A stretch of 64,000 nt of DNA from Nemertoderma westbladi. Its lineage: Eukaryota; Xenacoelomorpha; Nemertodermatida; Nemertodermatidae. Location of the stretch: positions 53,687 through 117,686 of the forward strand of contig JAUCBJ010008061.1 in the NCBI GenBank assembly GCA_032718475.1, given 5' to 3'. Shown in pieces: positions 8,090 to 17,798 of the stretch (the first letter of the stretch is position 1; each line of letters begins with the position of its first letter). The notes under the pieces are model-generated. The model was not told the DNA's origin and did no database searches. It was given only the letters and a program-made list of their open reading frames with translations. The position numbers and the translations under genes were made by a program.

Positions 8090-8773
8090 TTAATTATTAT
8101 TATTATTATTATTATTATTTTCGCTACGTTTATAGTCAATGTAATTTTTAATGTAACAATTATGATTACGAAATATATCCGATCTAAATCTTAAATGTTC
8201 GGGTGTTTCCTGTCGTAAATCAATTAAGAAATGTGAAAATGGTTCAATAGTCGCATCTTGATAGGAATCTACTAAAAATTTGGTCTGCCCTGGTAACATC
8301 TGCTTCGCGAAATTTAAAACCGATAAACTGTCTCGCGGATTTTTCATTAATACTAAGGTATGGCTATTAATTGATCTTGTGCGGTTATGCTTCCCACCGT
8401 AAAACATGTTTTGCGTTATAAAACAAATAAATATATTGGAATGATGAGCTACCTTAGTAAACAATACAGTTAAAGCTGTACTGGACTCAGTTTCTGTTAA
8501 TAAATCATCTATAATTAATAAATCTCGACTATTCACTAAACTATCTATATTTTCAGGCAAACCTTTGTAAAGGTGTGTAATACCAGGAATAGTCGGGGGA
8601 TTGCTCCCGTAACAATACAATACTCGCAAGGGGGGTTCGTTGAAACAACCATTCTTGTGTTTAATTAAATTGCTGACAAATGTAGACTTTCCGGAACCAG
8701 ACGGGCCAGAAATTATCATACTCGTTCCCATTTGAAAGTTTAAATTATATGGACCTGAATTAAAGTCAGCCAT
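8090..8773 (-). CDS. FtsK/HerA (A32-like) genome-packaging ATPase
   Basis: 227 codons, intact. Walker A is GPSGSGKST at residues ~23-31; Walker B is LLIIDDLL near residue 85. A sensor-like strand FICFITQNMFYGG then HNRTRSINSHTLVLMKNPRD is the characteristic continuation in the packaging ATPases of Polintons, adintoviruses and other small dsDNA viruses, where it pumps the genome into the capsid. The length is usual for the family. The last nine residues are all Asn, encoded by an (AAT)n microsatellite at 8091-8120, likely slippage growth at the 3' end. The ATG (8773) is preceded by a run of AAT, like two other genes of the element. The 8774-8959 spacer is AT-rich (TAATA repeats) and probably holds promoters. 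Confidence 0.88.
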   Translation of the reverse strand: MADFNSGPYNLNFQMGTSMIISGPSGSGKSTFVSNLIKHKNGCFNEPPLRVLYCYGSNPPTIPGITHLYKGLPENIDSLVNSRDLLIIDDLLTETESSTALTVLFTKVAHHSNIFICFITQNMFYGGKHNRTRSINSHTLVLMKNPRDSLSVLNFAKQMLPGQTKFLVDSYQDATIEPFSHFLIDLRQETPEHLRFRSDIFRNHNCYIKNYIDYKRSENNNNNNNNN

Positions 8774-8959
8774 TTATTATTATTATTAAGATATATCAAC
8801 AATACAATATAATATAATATAATATAAATATCAATAAACCATCACCATTACTATGTATATATGTAACAATTCACAAAAAACAGCATTTTACAACAAAAAG
8901 TATGTACAACTGTAGTATTAGTATATTTATCATGGTAATCTTTCGTTCTATTTATTACC

Positions 8960-9661
8960 TTATTTGAAAAGATTGTGTAATCGTATACCTGCAATCAACA
9001 GACATTGTTTTCGATTTAAATAATGTCCATACCAAGTGAGATAGCGGTGACATCGTATAAATTCGTTATACTTCTTAGTTTGACATTTACGTTCTATACC
9101 ACGTCCGTAGCATTTAGTACTGGAAATATGACTTAGAGTATGCTCAGTCAAAGTGCGAATTACTCTCATACACAAATCATTGCAAAGAATACCTTCATCA
9201 AGTTTCAAATAATACTTTTTTGGTTTTATACCTCTTGAAGATGATTCATCTTTATATGTCTTAAAGTAAATATCAAAACTACGTAAATTCTTATTTAATT
9301 TTACTGTGATATTTTTATGTTCTTCATCAAACAACCAAGGTACCATAAAGCCGCCTTTTTTCACTATATATCGATAAAAAATATTCTGTGATATTGTAAA
9401 TAACTCGTTAGGTTCGTTACTTTTTCCTGAAATGTAAATAGAATTCCGCAGCTCTTTCCAATAATATGGATTATATAACTTGTTTACTCTGCAAAGTGTC
9501 TGTACTCTACAAATTGGACAAATTTTAGTACAATCATTAATTTCAACATGTTGATCAATACATGTCACGCAAGTTCCATGTTTATTAACACATATGTAAC
9601 AATCAAGATGTTTTAAATTAGAATAACAAATACTACAATTTGTGTTTATTAATATATCCAT
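8960..9661 (-). CDS. RING-finger protein, 233 aa (Polinton-like element)
   Basis: ATG at 9661. A C3HC4-type RING lies in the first ~55 residues: CSIC at residues 9-12, CYIC, then KHGTCVTC supplying His and two Cys, and CPIC as the last pair. The remaining ~180 residues are unrecognised but end in a Cys/His/Arg-rich stretch (KCYGRGIERKCQTKKYNEF). RING domains usually act as E3 ubiquitin ligases; large DNA viruses use them to alter host protein turnover. That role here is inference. The gene is clearly compositionally part of the element and lies between the ATPase and the acidic protein. Confidence 0.6.
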   Translation of the reverse strand: MDILINTNCSICYSNLKHLDCYICVNKHGTCVTCIDQHVEINDCTKICPICRVQTLCRVNKLYNPYYWKELRNSIYISGKSNEPNELFTISQNIFYRYIVKKGGFMVPWLFDEEHKNITVKLNKNLRSFDIYFKTYKDESSSRGIKPKKYYLKLDEGILCNDLCMRVIRTLTEHTLSHISSTKCYGRGIERKCQTKKYNEFIRCHRYLTWYGHYLNRKQCLLIAGIRLHNLFK

Positions 9662-9728
9662 TTTTCTTAAATAACCAAACCAAAATCGTTAAAATGTTGA
9701 TAAAATATTTATAATATAGCTGAAAGAG

Positions 9729-10154
9729 TCAAGAATCATCTTCATTGTCATCGGTTTCATCAGTGGTTACAAGGGTTTCTTTCGAAATAATAACAATAAA
9801 CAAAGCCATACTTTCATAAGCATTTTTACGATCTAATTTGATCTCAAACTTTTCACATTTATTGCTCGCTATATTACCACTATATTGAGTAATAACAATA
9901 AAGTTATCTGACATTGATAAAATTGTGAATTTATCTAAATCATCTTCTTCTTTGTAATCTAAAAGGTAATTAGTAGAATCTACCTCACCGAAAATATCAA
10001 TAGATTGTAGTTCTTTTCTTGCTTGTTCAGAAATGTCTATTTTAAAATTAGGTTGTGAAGGACAATAAATAGTGTTACCAATAACAATACAAGTAAGATT
10101 ATCTACAGTATTAAATGTATGTCTTATTACAGGCGCAGGTGTATCAGAAGACAT
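9729..10154 (-). CDS. Acidic protein, 141 aa, first gene of the minus-strand cassette
   Basis: The longest frame opens at 10184 (MLLHKIIIII...), but the ten preceding residues come from an (ATT)n run; I choose ATG 10154, preceded by AATAATAATAATAAT as in two other genes of this element. The protein starts SSDTPAPVIRHTFNTVDN, has alternating beta-strand-like segments (TCIVIGNTIYCPSQ, FTILSMSDNFIVITQY) and ends in an acidic tail (DETDDNEDDS). No family recognised. An acidic C-terminal tail could act as a nucleic-acid mimic or protein-binding region, which is speculation. Confidence 0.5.
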   Translation of the reverse strand: MSSDTPAPVIRHTFNTVDNLTCIVIGNTIYCPSQPNFKIDISEQARKELQSIDIFGEVDSTNYLLDYKEEDDLDKFTILSMSDNFIVITQYSGNIASNKCEKFEIKLDRKNAYESMALFIVIISKETLVTTDETDDNEDDS

Positions 10155-10477
10155 TATTATTATTATTATTTTATGTAATAACAATTAAATAACAGCGACA
10201 AGACAGATAAATAAATATTAATGATATTTTTTTCTATTCTATTCATATATTTATATAGATCATGTTATATATATACAACCAATCAACTAAGAACACGTGT
10301 CACATGTAACCAATAGAAAGTAAATAATAACAGTAAATGAAGCAAAATAGGTCAGGCTACAGTATAACTTGGATATTTATCGCCTTTTTCTCTCGAGGTT
10401 GGAAGGAAGAGTGAGTGGTGAGTTGTGAGGAGTTATAACGGTCCCGAGTTCGAACCCAGTTGAATATTTTGTTATCT

Positions 10478-10760
10478 GAAAAATTGCGAAATGAAAAATA
10501 GTAGAAGTTACCTGTAGACACCTCTAGCATCTGTAAAATAAAGGTTGGTGAATATGAAAATACTGGTTGGTGAAAAATTACGAAATGAAAAATAGTAGAC
10601 GTTACCTGTAGACACTCGTAGCGCCTGTAAAATAAAGGTTGGTGAATATGAAAATACTGGTTGCTGAAAAATAGCGATTTGAAAAATAGTAGACGTTACC
10701 TGATGCTAAGTGTAGACACCCGAACACCTGTAAAATAAAGGTTGGTGATTGGATGCAGTA
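10478..10760 (+). repeat. Three tandem ~94-bp repeats
   Basis: Units begin at 10478, 10572 and 10666 with GAAAAATNRCGANNTGAAAA and share GTAGACACC, CTGTAAAATAAAGGTTGGTG and GAATATGAAAATACTGG. Period is 94 bp; the last unit diverges at its end. Just before the array (10450-10465) is GAGTTCGAACCC, resembling a tRNA B-box; with no A-box, I do not call a SINE. Confidence 0.75.
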
Positions 10761-10899
10761 CTAGCGTTGGGTGACTAATAACGCCTCTAGCGGAATAAGC
10801 GGGAACTTGAGAAGTTACCATGGTTACGAATGAAATGCTGGCATCTGATTGGTTGAAATAATAACGACCACTGGTAAAGGTTGAAATGGTGGCTTCTGA

Positions 10900-11496
10900 T
10901 TGGATGCAGTAATAGAAATGGATGGTAATGATGGGCTATGGGTGACCTTGTGCGGATGTCATAGCTTCTTATACTACTTATATCATCGGGTCTGTAAACC
11001 AGTTGCAGCCGGTACGGAACTCCTTGCTTGGTACGGAATGGGATACGCGGAGGAATTGGGATTAATTTTCAAACAACCGAAGAATAAGAAATTGGGAATG
11101 AAAGTTTTGTAAGACGGGCTGATTCTGTGTGCCGGGTGTGGCAGTTACCGGTCTGATAATCAGGAGGCAATTCTTAAAAACCAGGGTAGTCTGGGGGATG
11201 TGCTGAGAGAAATAGATTAGATTTATCTTACGATAAGAGTTTATTTACGTAAATTCCCGTGCGAACATTGTGACGCCGTCTACACTGTGGAATCTTTCCT
11301 CGTTTCTCATTTAAAACGGAAACACATTGAACCCGTAGCTATACACCAACAAACAGGTTCGGGTTCCAACGTTCCTACTGGTCCCAAGAAACGATCCAAT
11401 GCAGATAAACAGATGAGGGATGAGGTTCTAGTGGTAAAGTATTTGCAAATAAACGAAGTCAAAATTAGTTTATTGAGTTCTTTGTTGGTTAACTAA
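10900..11496 (+). pseudogene. PRDM9-like fragment: end of PR/SET domain plus C2H2 finger, two in-frame stops
   Basis: One frame runs the whole length, broken by TAA (11110) and TAG (11218). Before the first stop, YHRVCKPVAAGTELLAWYG followed by YAEELGL is the C-terminal core of a PR/SET methyltransferase domain (consensus I-x-P-G-x-E-L-L-V-W-Y-G, then Y-x-x-E-L-G), closest in wording to PRDM9-type proteins. After it comes LCAGCGSY, like the CxxC of the PRDM9 post-SET knuckle. Then there is a full C2H2 finger CEHCDAVYTVESFLVSHLKR-KH (C-x2-C-x12-H-x4-H). Order and frame match one ancestral protein. PRDM9-type proteins trimethylate histone H3 near recombination hotspots. The start of the SET domain is missing, and no splice sites are evident, so this is a broken gene or retrocopy. 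Confidence 0.6.
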
Positions 11497-11690
11497 ATTA
11501 AAAAATATGTTATCTTTAATTATTTTTGCTAGAAATTTCTACTGTTTGTATACAGTACCACCGATATTTGTGAATCGCTTCCAGTTGTATTTTTATGTAA
11601 AGTTATCTCTTATGTCAAATAAGCCGTTTTAAGCCACTTCATTTTTAAAGTTATAATCTGTGCCCGCTTAATTATACAGAGGCAGTACTT

Positions 11691-12316
11691 TAGGGGTGGG
11701 GTGGTACACTATTTTGGTTCCTTTAGGGGTGGGGTAGTACACTATTTTGGTTCATTTAGGGGTGGGGTAGTACACTATTTTGGTTCCTTTAGGGGTGGGG
11801 TAGTACACTATTTTGGTTCCTTTAGGGGTGGGGTAGTACACTATTTTGGTTCCTTTAGAGGGGTGGGGTAGTACACTATTTTGGTTCCTTTAGGGGTGGG
11901 GTAGTACACTATTTTGGTTCCTTTAGAGGGGTGGGGTAGTACACTATTTTGGTTCCTTTAGGGGTGGGGTAGTACACTATTTTGGTTCCTTTAGAGGGGT
12001 GGGGTAGTACACTATTTTGGTTCCTTTAGAGGTGGGGTAGTACACTATTTTGGTTCCTTTAGAGGGGTGGGGTAGTACACTATTTTGGTTCCTTTAGAGG
12101 GGTGGGGTAGTACACTATTTTGGTTCCTTTAGGGGTGGGGTAGTACACTATTTTGGTTCCTTTAGGGGTGGGGTAGTACACTATTTTGGTTCCTTTAGGG
12201 GGGTGGGGTAGTACACTATTTTGGTTCCTTTAGAGGGGTGGGGTAGTACACTATTTTGGTTCCTTTAGGGGTGGGGTAGTACACTATTTTGGTTCCTTTA
12301 GGGGTGGGGTAGTACT
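11691..12316 (+). repeat. Minisatellite, about 18 copies of a 31-36 bp unit
   Basis: Unit CCTTTAGGGGTGGGGTAGTA + CACTATTTTGGTT. Length varies through GGGG/GAGGGG/GGGGGG forms of the G-rich part. Copies are nearly identical, suggesting recent expansion. It has G-runs capable of quadruplex formation on the plus strand. No coding role is seen. Confidence 0.9.
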
Positions 12317-13194
12317 CTGAAATTGATTTTACGATCGATTATTTTACAAGATTAATTAAGATAAGTTTCCAAATACCGGTAGCCCTTCTAATTTTCGAGT
12401 TCTCACAATTATTATTACCATTCACAACCACAACTTTTTAGCAATTGGGTTGAAAATTCTTTGCGTGTCTCCATAGTAAAATGTGCTTAAAAGTATCAGA
12501 CAACTTTTACAAATTGCTAGTTAATAAAATTTTATACTATTTATAACAAACCTAAAAATTTCCATAAATTTACGGCACCACCTAGCGGCGTATAATTATT
12601 TTCCAAATTCGTCTGATAGATTGTTGCCACAACTTTGTGCTCTTTTAATAAAAACTATCACGTTATTAAAGTTAAAACTGTGAAAGCCTTAGGGCTTTAA
12701 ACGCAACCACGTATTTTTCTATGTAATCTAGTTAACTGATATTATAAATAGTGTAAAATATTCTAGTAAAAACCCCTATAAATAATATCTTACGTACCGT
12801 CGTACCTAACGAAAATTTGCACCCACAAAATTTAAGCCAAAACCTCCCACTTTTGAAACGCACGGAGTGGCCCCCTTCATTGATCTTATGTTATAATATT
12901 TTTGTCCGTTGTAACAAACTGACAACTCATAACTTCGCTGCGTGTGTAGGCCTATTATTTAAATTGACGCTTATTTTTAAATTTTTAATATTTAACCTGG
13001 TTTTTAGCTATCCGGTTATCGTCATGGCAAGATGTATTTAATATTGTTTTCACTTCATATTGACTTACTGCACTACATTAACTTTTTCCTTGGGGACCCT
13101 CATGGAAACGAGTTGAGCAACTTATGAGGCAGGCTATCCCCAGCACAATAATTTTATTATGATTTTAACTTTTTTATGTACATAATTTTTTATA
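12317..13194. other. Non-coding AT-rich stretch, nothing recognised
   Basis: Contains short ORFs only (a 74-codon frame at 12817-13041 with no family features). No repeats or splice-bounded coding segment identified. Confidence 0.4.
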
Positions 13195-13523
13195 AAGGGG
13201 CCGTCCAAGTATGACGTCTGCACTTTTCCCCAAAATGTTGACCCCCTCCCTCCCCTAAATCAGATGTCATCAGATAGGCGTTGACCCCCCCCCTCCCCTA
13301 AATCAGATTAAAAAAAATTTCGCGTCCTAATCACTGAAACATGGTGACTGGTAACTGAAACAGAAGGTCGTGCTACGGGCCTTCGGGGGCTTCGAACAAT
13401 TAAAATAGGCAAGCTATTTACTCTTCTGCTATATCTCTTCTAGCACCTATAAATGAACATGCTGACGTCAGATTTTGGCTGACCCCCTCCCCTCCCCTCA
13501 TCAGCACGTCATCAGATTTTCCC

Positions 13524-13556
<33 letters not shown>
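13195..13556 (+). repeat. Dispersed C-rich repeat ending in a 31-base poly-C run
   Basis: Begins GGGGCCGTCCAAGTATGACG and contains repeated GACCCCCTCCCTCCCCTAAA and CATCAGAT blocks, a pattern typical of small non-autonomous DNA elements in invertebrate genomes. TGACGTC occurs near both ends (13210 and 13461). C31 spans 13526-13556. Identity as a MITE is inference. Confidence 0.35.
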
Positions 13557-13560
<4 letters not shown>

Positions 13561-15394
13561 CCCTGTACTGTACTTGTATTTATTGCAATATTACCCGTAC
13601 AGTATGTCTGTATAATTTACACTGTCGAGTCGACAATTATTTATCGTGCAATAAATTCTCTCAATCTCAGCAACTTCTTTAGCCGACACCACTACTCCAG
13701 AATGGAGTTGGTCTCTAATTCTCAATAGCATCAGTAATAAATTTCCAAAATTAATCAGCCTAATTTGAATGCACAGGTCTGCTGTATTTTTCATTTGCTA
13801 CGATCTCACATCCAATTTAGCTATCATATAGTACAGAACAGTAAGCAGCTTTAGCAATATTAATTGTGGAGTTATACATCACTGTGTGTGTAATGAGCTC
13901 ACAGAGACCCCCAGCAGGGTGGAATCAACCCAAAGCGAATTAATCTAATGTAAAGATGCCTCTCTCCTACCTCACATAACTAGCATGAAGAATAATAATT
14001 GTTTAATAAGGAGTTTAACGTATTCACTGCACTGATGCAAGAAATTGAGATCAATACTAGAACTCACAATGAGTAAGTAGGCTTAGGCTTACTGGTAAAC
14101 CATCATCTACCTACTGTACATAAATCAATCTGCATATACAGCAATTCCGCATATACAAGATAAGTGTGCTACTATATGTCCTACTGCATTACCAAATATG
14201 AGTAATAATAATTTATTACACCGTAAATAATGTAGAATATTATTGTAATAATGCTTGATTCTCATCTCGATTAGTTATCAATCGCAAAATAAATATGATG
14301 TACGTTATACTGTACAATCAATATACGTAGGCCTACTGTAGTGTTAGTGTAAATGGAACGTTATTTTCGCGACGTTATTATAATTTTAGTAACAATTAGT
14401 AAAAAGAAAGAAAAATACTCAAAAGTAATAGGTATGGGTAAACAGGAATTTACATTTTCAAGATATACAGTATCAATTGAATTAGATAAATAAAAAAATA
14501 TATAACTACTGTAATTTTATATTGTATTTCTTGATTTATTTTTATTATTGAAGAAAGGGCGGTGGGCGGGGACTCTACCTCTCCAGGGGAAAATCCTCAC
14601 AACTAACCACTGATTCATCTTAAAAATTAAAATGTAACAGCCTGTTCTATTGACTCGTTTATTGCTTTGGTTAGAATAACGTTCCTCTGTAACCTGCTCC
14701 TTTCTCGTAATTGATAATAATTTAACATTAAGACGAGATATCAATTCGGAGAGACATGCGTTAAGTTTTCTAGCTGTCTCTAATAACTTTACTCTGTATT
14801 CTTATTTCATGGTTAGAGGTTTCAGGCTCTACGTTAGATCATTGGTTATGTGTTATTTTACACCTAATATTTGTTATAAAACCATCTAGTTTTTTCATTA
14901 AATCATAACTTTTAGAACAACACCATCATTAATTAAAGTTTTTATATTATAGTCCAAGCGAGCATGCTCTAAAACATTCATTAATAAAACATTAATAAAT
15001 TAAATTTCAACACAAACTGTGCTGTAACAAAACGCGCCATCCATTCCATTCGAGCCATCTTAGATTCCTCACTTGCCAAAGACATGACGCCAAAGTGCGG
15101 ATATTGCCTAGAAGCCTACATTCATCTCAAAGGGGACCATTATTATTGCGTATTGAAAATATTTATATAATTATTAAGTACCGGTATTTTTATAATTTTT
15201 TTATTTAATGAAATAAAAAAATACTAAAAAATAGCTGGATTTTTAATTAAATATTTGATTAATAAAATTATACAGTAGGTTATACTATAGATTTGATACA
15301 GTAACATCGAACCAAGAACAATTAATATACATAAATTTGGAAACACTACTACATTTTTTGGGTGGGTGCCGTGAATTTTATACCTAAGTATGTA
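13557..15394. other. Non-coding stretch, nothing firmly recognised
   Basis: AT-rich. A 67-codon minus frame at 13591-13794 (IRDQLHSGVVVSAKEVAEIE) has a protein-like composition but no convincing family or splice context. The rest shows no ORF or repeat of note. Confidence 0.35.
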
Positions 15395-16372
15395 CTAAGA
15401 TCGGCATGCTGATATATATATATTACATATATAATAAGAATGCTGTGCCGGCTTGTTGACAAAATTGCGCCGCCACAACTCCCTATCACACATGACATTT
15501 GCTAGATCATCCGCATCTTCAAGGCCAGTGTCCTTTAAGATGCGTCTCAAGAAAGTCATGGGCTGTCCACCATGCTTATTCACTCCATGAGGCTGCCAAA
15601 GCACAAGATTATGCACAGGCTGCTCCTCACCGCGAAAGCAATGTCCTGCAAAGCGGAGGCGATTTTGTTCTAGTGACAAGCTTGGGGGAACCAATAAGAC
15701 ACCTCCAAATTTATATGTCTTTTTCTTTTATTTTTTTGGAGATTTGTGCATTGTACTTGACACAGTGAACCCAGCGTAACATTCTTGTGAATGTGCCATC
15801 AAGAGATTTGGTGTCCTCAGCAGTTAGAGCGCAGCATGGACTCCAATGGAGGAGTACTGGAACTACTGCTGCTCTAAATAATCGGACCGTAAGTTTCCGA
15901 TAAATTTTATGTGCCTTCCAAACCCTGGGAAGACCATCCAAGGCTGCCCATGCCTTTCCCTTAGGGATTCGAAGGTCTGCACCTGACTTTCGGATCCATG
16001 GTCCCAAATAGCAGAAGTCATCCACGTGCTCAAGCAAGCCGTCCCTAGAGCTTATGCCCTTACGATCAGATATTTCTTGAGGGCTGTCAGGTAGACTGTC
16101 ATAATTTTAATCTTCTTGGAGTTTATAAAAAGACCAAGGGGATCTGGAACTGGATCTGTATAACCATCAGCAGTTGACACAAATGTGGTGGAACCATCGT
16201 ACAGTGATCTGATATCTGTAATAATTTCCTCAGGAATCCCATATGCTGCCAGTATGCTGACAGCATACTGGCAGTTTGTTTGGATGCTGATCACAATTAT
16301 AAAACTAAAATATAACATTCGAGACAATTTTTGGTAATTTTGAATGTGCCCCCTGGGACGCGAATAAAACAA
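15395..16372 (-). mobile_element. Degenerate non-LTR retrotransposon (LINE) fragment, RT and 3' end
   Basis: Read on the minus strand: IPEEIITDIRSLYDGSTTF (reverse transcriptase), then after an internal deletion LGLFINSKKIKIMTV, EHVDDFCYLGPWI, LRIPKGKAWAALDGL, SLDGTFTRMLRWVHCV, and the C-terminal RLRFAGHCFRGEEQPVHNLV with LKDTGLEDADDLANVM. These are the RT thumb and C-terminal segments of an endonuclease-type LINE widespread in invertebrates. Frameshifts and stops show it is dead. The same family recurs at 16390-17480, 29830-30270, 61345-61960 and 62690-63045. Confidence 0.75.
16242..16272. repeat. Near-perfect palindrome at the junction of two LINE fragments
   Basis: CTGCCAGTATGCT and AGCATACTGGCAG face each other with only a few bases between them. 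It lies within the minus-oriented LINE remnant, close to where plus-oriented LINE sequence starts. It could be a fold-back made during an inverted duplication. Confidence 0.7.
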
Positions 16373-16389
16373 TTAGTGCAAATATGATA

Positions 16390-17480
16390 CCACTTTTCAT
16401 ATTCTGGGAGACTTGCTAAGAAGTTTCCTAAGGTGGTTCTGATTGTGTGCTATTATCCAACTAGATTCTCCAAAGAAGGCTACTTACTACTGATGAAGTG
16501 GATCAGCATGCAATCTTAACTCTCCTGGGTGACTTTAACGCAAGTCTACATCACTCATTTAAATACCCTTGGTGTATAGCAATTGTGTTAACCGAAATTT
16601 CATCTACCTTCAGGATTTCATCTCGGGAAATTAATTATATTGGTTTGTTTTTGGCAGGACCCTGTTCAAGAAACACAATTGTAGTGCTGTGTGGTCTCAT
16701 ACAGGTCCCAGTTTTCATAAATCAAAGAAAGGCCGCCATTTTCTAGTTCGTAAGAAATACTGAGGTTCTGTACAAGACTACCTTGCATCTCCTCTTCACT
16801 CCTTCACAAGTTATCATCGTCTTATTGTAGCCAAGGTAAAGCTTTTCCTCCGCATTAGCTGAATTAATAAGTATGACTTGCCACGGCATGTCCTTTCATG
16901 TTGCAACATTTCATGAGATCCAGCTTCACACTACAGCTAATTAACAGTGAGACCCTCGCCTCTGAGGCAGCAGATCACTACGAGGACTATACTGCCTTCA
17001 CAGACACAGAAGTAGTTAAGTTAGCAGCTGCAGAAACAGTCAATAAATAGGGTGTAAACTCGAAACTACAGTAAAAAGGCACCCTGAATTGCCTAAAGAA
17101 TTTGCCAGTGCCGAGAGAACCCCAGTAAGGTCAAAGATTCAGTTCACCTGAGTGCATCTAGGTCTCAAAGAACAGTTATCTGATAGCCTGTAACAGGTTG
17201 ACGCTATCAATGACAGAGATGAAGCAGGCAATATTTCCAGGCATGGAAATTCTCAACTTGCTGACTGAGAGGAAAAGCCAGCCAACCAGTAATGTTAAGG
17301 TTTAGGATAAGGTTAATTGTCTTTGACAAGTTCCGAAAAAATGCAGGGTAGTTATTGCCTGACAACTTTGTGACTCAAATGTTGTCTGGTTAGTCCAAAC
17401 TCCCAGATATCCATTGGTGATATTTCCTTTGGGGAAGTCAAGGCTGCTGAGTGTTTGGAGCTCGTTTACCCAATCATCGT
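16390..17480 (+). mobile_element. Degenerate LINE fragment, endonuclease domain and start of RT region
   Basis: On the plus strand: VVLIVCYYPTR, then HAILTLLGDFNASL, the GDFNA motif of APE-type endonucleases. After it comes a diverged linker (SLKQQITTRTILPS-like, many stops) and a KAVSIMTEMKQAIFPGMEILN-like stretch. It is head-to-head with the minus-strand fragment at 15395-16372, so together they represent both ends of the same family in opposite orientation. No intact frame. Confidence 0.55.
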
Positions 17481-17756
17481 AGACATATACAATGACAGTC
17501 CTAAAATAAATATGAATTAATAAGTTGGTTAATTCGTTTGATCACTCTACGGAAGATATTCGAATACGTAAGGGTAATACTGTACTGTATGCTGGAAAGG
17601 CTTAATGTAATGTTAAAGTGTTATAATTAACTAGACGTTTTTTGAGATATTCTGATAGTTCTGGAATTTTAATTTACGCTTTCTTACTGCACTGGTACTG
17701 TGTATCGTCGGTAACAAACCATACTCAACATCATTCTGTATTTAGCCTCTGTAAAC

Positions 17757-17764
17757 TATAAAAT
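17757..17764 (+). promoter_or_regulatory. TATA-box-like sequence
   Basis: TATAAAAT lies 35-42 bases upstream of the ATG of the secreted-protein ORF (17799), which would place transcription start only ~10 bases before the start codon. It supports the ORF being a single-exon gene with its own promoter. Confidence 0.4.
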
Positions 17765-17798
17765 ACTCGTTGCATACACGTAAACGAATAACTAAACT

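Larger units (their letters stand above)
3661..10184 (-). mobile_element. Polinton/Maverick-like (virus-like) transposon, partial or compact form
   Basis: Ten tightly packed minus-strand ORFs with 1-100 bp gaps, several overlapping, contrast sharply with the intron-rich host DNA. The diagnostic pair is a DDE integrase with a chromodomain-like C-terminus (6363-7451) and an FtsK/A32-type packaging ATPase (8090-8773), known together from Polintons/Mavericks and adintovirus-like elements. The other genes are small basic proteins, two related capsid-type proteins, a RING protein and an acidic protein. Protein-primed DNA polymerase B, the adenain-type protease and a ~600-residue double-jelly-roll capsid protein are not seen, so this is a partial copy or a reduced lineage. 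I found no terminal inverted repeats; the left edge abuts the LTR-like sequence and the right edge lies somewhere in 10190-10450. Most frames are intact, suggesting a fairly young insertion. Confidence 0.75.

Noticed and set aside
10450-10465. tRNA or SINE B-box (GAGTTCGAACCC)
   Set aside because: No A-box at the proper distance and no tRNA cloverleaf.
11691-12316. CRISPR-like array
   Set aside because: Repeats abut with no unique spacers, and the genome is eukaryotic; it is a minisatellite. The same applies to the other arrays.
13591-13794. 67-codon minus ORF as an LRSAM1 or other exon
   Set aside because: Plausible composition, but no match to the expected SAM or RING sequence and no clean splice borders.
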